Shown: in pieces, positions 59,109 through 64,000 of the stretch
Numbering within the stretch: position 1 is the stretch's first letter
Layout of the letters: each line of letters starts with the position of its first letter
Source of the DNA: Codonopsis lanceolata
Taxonomy: Eukaryota > Streptophyta > Magnoliopsida > Asterales > Campanulaceae
DNA: 64,000 nucleotides
Direction: 5' to 3'
Assembly: GCA_013146195.2 (NCBI GenBank)
Contig: CM028377.1
Coordinates: 24,746,817-24,810,816, forward strand
The notes under the pieces: model-generated
What the model saw: only the letters and a program-made list of their open reading frames with translations
What the model was told of the DNA's origin: nothing
Database searches by the model: none
Made by a program: the position numbers and the translations under genes

Positions 59109-60850
59109 TTACCCCTACGATCGGGGTGCATCTCTTTGAAGCGTTCCCCTGTTCCCTCCACTCCTCTTGAGCCAGGTCTAACCGGCCTTCCGTTAATCAA
59201 CTTTTGAATGGCCTTTTTCGGTAGCCAACACTCTTCCGTTGTATGCCCATAATCGTCATAATAGGCACACCTCTTACTCAGATCACGGAATCGCCGATCT
59301 TGGGATTCATACGTGGTGGTCGAGGGTAACAAATCTCGAATTTCATACGTGAAGTCTTCTACTGATGTATTAAGCAAGGTGGGATCGACCTCTTGAAGAA
59401 ACTCTCTTGAGGCGATCATACTGCGACTTGCCTTTGTTGTATCCATTTGCGTGGCACGGCAATTACCCTTGGGATTACCAGCGACCTCGGTATTCTTCTT
59501 AACTGCTTGTCTTTTCTTGGCGGTCTCACTTTGCGGCATTTCTGAGCCGCATTAACATTTACGCTTGTGTCTTGGGCTCCCTCATGCTCAATTCGATCTC
59601 AAATCACCTTCGCCCTCGAGTAAACCCGTTTCACGGCTAAGGTCACCTCTGCTCGGTCGACCGAGGGGCTTTGCTCGGTACTTTTGTGAACCCACTCCAA
59701 ATAACTAGCGGTTGATTCGTGAGCTCCTGTAACCTTAGACAAGTCATCCCTTGTCTTTGCAAGTGTGCAGAGTCCCAAATCACTAAAAACTTTGCTCGCC
59801 CAGTCGGCCGGTTGTTGATTGATCTGGCGGAAGAGCTCCCATCCATGCCAATGCCTTTCCTTGCGATGCTCCCATAAAGATCGAATTTTCAATGCCTAAA
59901 TGCGAGTTACATGGCGATCACGGGACTCGAATGACATCAACCATCTCTTGCCTTGGTTTCCCAGTATACTCTTTAATGTTCGGGAAGATGAGCCGCATGG
60001 CGGTGGAGCATTCTCAATCGAGGGGCGAAGGGCTAGGGAAGTTCGAAGAAATTTCCGTCCGGGGCCTTGCCACGCTCCAGCGCTTCCATACGGCGTTTCA
60101 AATCTTCAAATTCACGCATGTTAATGGTTGGGCAAACCACCGCGGTGCGGGGCGGCAGCGGGCGTAGGAGGGGCTGTGGGGGTCCCTAGCTCCCGAGGCA
60201 GGCAACACCAGCGGCTGCGCCCAGTACACTTGGGGCCACCGGCGTGACGATGGATCATTAGCCATTAAATTTTTATGTGCATAGGGCCCATTGTATATCC
60301 CTCCCTTTCTCAGACTAATGTGACGGATGAACTTGTGACCAGTCAGGAGAAGGTGTCTGAATTCACGGCGAGCATGAGATCTCACAGGGGATGGAGTGCG
60401 ATGGCTGCGGCATCGACCAGCGGTGATGGTGGCGGGGCAGCGGTGATCACGACGCCAGCGGGAAGGCGACTCTGATTCTGGCGAGAGCGTGCCATCGTCC
60501 CCAGCTCGAGGTCTCAGCCGAAAATGCACACTCGATACAACCCTGTGACTAGATCGGCCTTCCTGCTGGTTACGTCCCATTGATTCCCATTCTGGCTAGC
60601 TGCGAGGGCGTGCCACGGATTAGCGATTTCCCGGCTCTTGACCCAACTTTTGCGACTTGAGTGCGAGACAAACCAGGTAAGGGCTCCAACTCAATGGGTA
60701 AAGGGGGCTTGCCCATTGCTATCAATTGCAAATTCAAGCAGGTGCATTTGTCCCAAATATATAAGCCCTCACGGCCTTGGCTTCCTCTCGAAACTTCATT
60801 GGCGGTCAATGGCCAGCGACACTCCCCCAGCCGGCGAATCAAACCACGCT
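59109..60850 (-). pseudogene. gypsy gag
   Basis: Minus-strand fragments between 60850 and 59109, in several frames, carry a basic, arginine- and serine-rich region (60580-60098), a piece with LFRQINQQPADWASK (59892-59599) and the C-terminal zinc-knuckle-like CAYYDDYGHTTEEC with LPKKAIQKLING (59539-59109). In the family the knuckle is usually C-x-Y-H; here His is replaced by Tyr. No single frame covers gag, so it is a decayed copy. It is cut from the protease by the Mutator-like element. Confidence 0.75.
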
Positions 60851-61017
60851 TGTGATTAAGGCGATGGCAGCGTCATATGGAGGTGAATGATTATTACCAA
60901 CCGGAAGGTTCAGGCTAGGAGTGGCTGTGTGTACCTCTTCCATCTGATTACCGCCATTAACACCGTTTTCATCCATAATGTTATAAAATAACGAAGTTGC
61001 ACTCAGCAAAGATCGTT

Positions 61018-61036
61018 TCCCGACAATGGAACCAAC
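61018..61036 (-). other. Primer-binding site of the gypsy element
   Basis: Directly inside the 5' LTR the minus strand reads TTGGTTCCATTGTCGGGAA, which resembles the tRNA-Asp-type site of plant gypsy elements (TGGCGCCGTTGCCGG) with several changes. Position supports it; the tRNA identity is tentative. Confidence 0.5.
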
Positions 61037-61400
61037 TGATGCGTCCAAGATAATCTTCAGACACATTGGACTTCTTCAACAGGATATCTGGATTTTAATA
61101 CTTCCATGATCACCAAGGCCCAACTCTGCAAACAAGTAAAAGCGATTGAACTAGGCGAGGGCAACTCCTGCGAAAGCCGCCCGGCGTGAGAATGCCTGAC
61201 AATTAGGTGAGTAAACAATTTGACGAGTTTAGGCAGTGTTGAGAATCACATACCTCCCTCCTTTGTTAGGAGGGGTTTTATAGCCCGGTGTCGGAGTGCG
61301 GTGAACGCCATTAAGCATGGTGGCGTACCTGGCGGGCATATTAACTGCCGCGTTCATCATAACGGTCTCATCATGGTGATGGTGGCAAGTTTCGAAAGCG
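61037..61400 (-). repeat. 5' LTR of the gypsy element, cut by assembly gap
   Basis: Matches 48639-49020 from TGATGCGTCC onward with small deletions (for example GAGTGCCAGTGAAAAACTGCC versus GAGTGCGGTGAACGCC). The remaining part and the outer flank are lost in the gap, so the target duplication cannot be tested. Confidence 0.85.
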
Positions 61401-61500
61401 NNNNNNNNNNNNNNNNNNNNNNNNNNNNNNNNNNNNNNNNNNNNNNNNNNNNNNNNNNNNNNNNNNNNNNNNNNNNNNNNNNNNNNNNNNNNNNNNNNNN
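61401..61500. other. Assembly gap (100 N)
   Basis: Exactly 100 N, inside the 5' LTR of the gypsy element. Confidence 0.99.
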
Positions 61501-61649
61501 AGTAAATATGAGAGTAAAGTTACAAATGTTATAAAGATGATAAATATATTTTTTTAAAGTGAATTCTTAAAGTGGTACATCCAAAAATAGTACGATGAGA
61601 TTTTTGCTCGAAACGGAATGAATATATACTATGCAAAAGTTATTTGTTA

Positions 61650-61896
61650 CTTTCTCCGTCTCAAAACTATGTCTTATTTTCATTTTTCGTCTCTTCAAAA
61701 GAAATTGTCTTTCTTTTTAAGACACCACTTTTATCATTATACTTATTTTTTTTCTACTTTAATTATGAGTCATAAGTATATGTGCAATAGCATTAAAAAA
61801 AAACTACACACTATAACACAAGTATTAATCAATTCATTTGTTTTTTTTAATCCGTGTGTCGGATCAAACAAAATAATAATTTTGGAACGGAAGGAA
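61650..61896. mobile_element. Stowaway-like MITE
   Basis: CTTTCTCCGTCTCAAAACTAT and (reverse complement of the right end) TTCCTTCCGTTCCAAAATTAT are inverted, with TA on both sides (61648-61649 and 61897-61898). Confidence 0.65.
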
Positions 61897-63162
61897 TAAT
61901 TCGTTCCCTTATTTACAGTTTACTAGATTTTAATAGTTGATATATTAGTATTTATTCTTTTATTATTTAATTTTAAGAAATAAGCTAATGAATTGTTATT
62001 ATATATTTTGAGATTTTATGATGCACATAAAAATAGGTTAGCCTTTTGAGTACGCAACAATAAATAATAATTAATGAAGATAATGTTAGTTCTAAAGGAT
62101 TTATTCATTTTCTTAAATAATTCTAGTGAGAGACTATTTTCACTACAATTTTTGTTTATTCATTACATATTTAATTATTGTATCAAATAAATATATATTT
62201 AGACAAAATTACCTCTTAAGTACTTGCCCATTTTAAGTTGACTAATCAACTTACTTTCCTAATTACATTTTAATATTATATTTTTGTTCAAACATTTATG
62301 AACAGCATAGTTATTCTATTATTATATTTACTTTTTGTAATGACTTTATTAATTAATCTTATAACTAAAGTTCTATTGTATAATAAAAAAATATCGTAAG
62401 GGCATTTTGTCTGCCAAACTTTGAATAAATATATGTTCATTGGTTATGGAAAAAATTAAAAGTGAAATTTAAAGGATGTAATAGTGAAAAATAATCAAAT
62501 AGTAAAATCAAAATATGAAATAGTATCGTAATATTTAAATATTTTGCCTACCTTTATAATTGATTCGAAAATTTAATTATTGAGTTGATTGAAACAAATA
62601 TTCAATTCAATACCTATCATAATAGTTGAATTGATATTTTAAAATGATATTTTTAAAACTAAATTTTAATTTTAATTTTTGATAATAAAATATCCGATAT
62701 AATCTAAAATTTTGGTAGAAAATATATCAATCATATTATTTTTATGATAATGGAATATGAAACGTGAGTGATTAGAAAAATTGATTAAACATACTTATTA
62801 CAAAAAAAATAAGTACCTTATTTATTGATAATTAAAATGTTAAGAATATAAATAGAATAATTATGTTGTCCATTGATGTTTGCTCAAAAAAATAATGTTA
62901 GAAGGTAATTAAGAAAATAACTTGATTAGTCAATTTAAAAAGGGGTAATTTTGTCCAAACATATATTTATTTAATGCAATAATTAAAGATACAGTGGATA
63001 AATAAAAATCATAGTGGAAATAATGTCTCCCTAAATTTCATATTAAATGATTCAAGATTTTGACAAGTTTGCATGCATATCTTGAACTAATGGATGTTTT
63101 AATGTGTTTTTTTTTCATTTTTTTAAACAGGAGTATATTTAACAATCTATGCACTTCTAGGT
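61897..63162. other. AT-rich intergenic DNA, no gene seen
   Basis: No open frame of note and no recognised repeat apart from partial inverted similarity between about 62140-62400 and 62800-63020 (for example ATATATATTTAGACAAAATTACC against GGTAATTTTGTCCAAACATATAT), which may mark an old inverted-repeat element. Confidence 0.5.
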
Positions 63163-63401
63163 AGGGGTGAGCAGAAGTTTTCTAAAAATCTATCTACCAA
63201 TGGAACCTGACTGTACTTACTAAAATGGACCTGACTCAATACTTTGGACGGCCATGGATCCAATTTTTACGTAATCCACATATTCGGCCTGGCCCACCGG
63301 TTCCTAAAACCAAAACGTAGAAACCGACCGAACCGACGAACAATTCAATGTGTATTTATTATTATTTTATTATATATAATATACTAATATATATATAGCG
63401 A

Positions 63402-63471
<70 letters not shown>

Positions 63472-64000
63472 ATAAGAGGATAATAAAAGGCATACAACTT
63501 ACAACCTAAAGAAAATATATAATAATTTGATTCAATATTCAACTAAGTTTCCTTATTTGATTAAAGAGAAAATAGGAGGAAAACATTGTTCTTCCTATTA
63601 ATTAATTTCCTACCTTTTTTGTGATTCCAAACATTATTAGTTTGAAGTATTGTTACCTAAATTAATTAAATTAACCATAAGTGACTCGGAGAGAAGATGA
63701 CTTGTAATAAATTTCCTTACAACTTTCTTTTTCATTTCTCTTTATTAATTTGAAAGTAATGATTTTTACCTTTAGTTTATTTTCACAAGAACAACGAACC
63801 CAACAAAATGTTGTATGAAGGAAGAACATGATTTGATTATTGATCATTGTGTTTAGAAAATCTAGGTATCCTCTCGATCAAAGATACTCATCGTATTGGT
63901 CCGGCCCCTTGCTCTGACGTTTCACTTGGTTTCGACCCACCAATATATTGGTTCTCGATATATTGGGTTGGTCCCTGGTTTTATATTTTTAAGAACCGAA
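63163..64000. mobile_element. Probable hAT-type MITE start, runs off window
   Basis: TAGGGGTGAGCAGAAG at 63163 is a typical hAT terminus, followed by CCGACCGAACCG-type words, and the window ends in similar GGTTGGTCC/AAGAACCG words on the opposite strand. The right terminus is not in the window. Confidence 0.4.
63403..63469. repeat. (TA)n microsatellite
   Basis: About 33 uninterrupted TA units. Confidence 0.95.

Larger units (their letters stand above)
48639..61400 (-). mobile_element. Ty3/gypsy retrotransposon, Tat lineage, with antisense accessory gene
   Basis: The element is transcribed leftward: partial 5' LTR (61037 to the gap), primer-binding site, gag, protease, RT, RNase H, a second RNase H, integrase, then an opposite-strand gene and the 3' LTR (48639-49285). 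A second RNase H plus an antisense open frame is typical of Tat-type elements such as Retand. Gag, protease and integrase are damaged by stops and frame changes, and a Mutator-like element interrupts gag-protease, so this copy is non-functional. Confidence 0.9.

Noticed and set aside
1..64000. tRNA and rRNA genes, organelle DNA insertions
   Set aside because: None recognised on either strand by eye; tRNA-like words found were primer-binding sites of LTR elements.

Overview
The window reads as nuclear DNA of a eudicot plant: split genes with GT-AG introns, AT-rich intergenic DNA, and many nested Ty1/copia, Ty3/gypsy, hAT, Mutator, PIF/Harbinger, Stowaway and Helitron remnants. The species cannot be named from the sequence. 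Two 100-base N runs (25994-26093, 61401-61500) are assembly gaps. All exon models were built by hand from open frames, splice dinucleotides and phase.

Layout. 1-3942: 3' part of a frameshifted copia element with its 3' LTR. 4091-4759 (-): broken PAM68-like photosystem II assembly gene. 6039-10042 (-): a six-exon gene joining a FERONIA-type kinase domain to a C-terminal START lipid-binding domain; its introns hold MITEs and a hAT element whose target duplication straddles a splice donor. 11660-22400: a decayed copia element (B) interrupted by a younger, internally deleted member of the same family (C, 16996-21385). 22423-27720: repeat-rich block with inverted duplicated arms, a hairpin-forming minisatellite and an assembly gap. 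28329-33804: MITEs, a Tourist-like element bloated by an ATT/AAT array, a TRIM-like element, a GLUTAMINE DUMPER-like fragment and a second hAT copy.

34535-43771 (+): a 13-exon FANCI (Fanconi anaemia group I) gene, complete from start to stop except for one extra base at 39371 in exon 6. 44115-48638: a probable solo LTR inside a third hAT copy, tandem repeats and a Helitron helicase remnant. 48639-61400 (-): a Tat-lineage gypsy element with two RNase H domains and an antisense accessory gene, interrupted by a 1447-bp Mutator-like element with a perfect 9-bp target duplication. 61501-64000: AT-rich DNA with a Stowaway-like MITE and the start of another hAT-like element.

Host genes with real support are two: the kinase-START gene and FANCI. 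FANCI acts in interstrand-crosslink repair with FANCD2. The kinase-START protein would couple signalling to lipid binding; the same architecture is known from wheat WKS1 (Yr36). They are neighbours only; nothing suggests a shared pathway.
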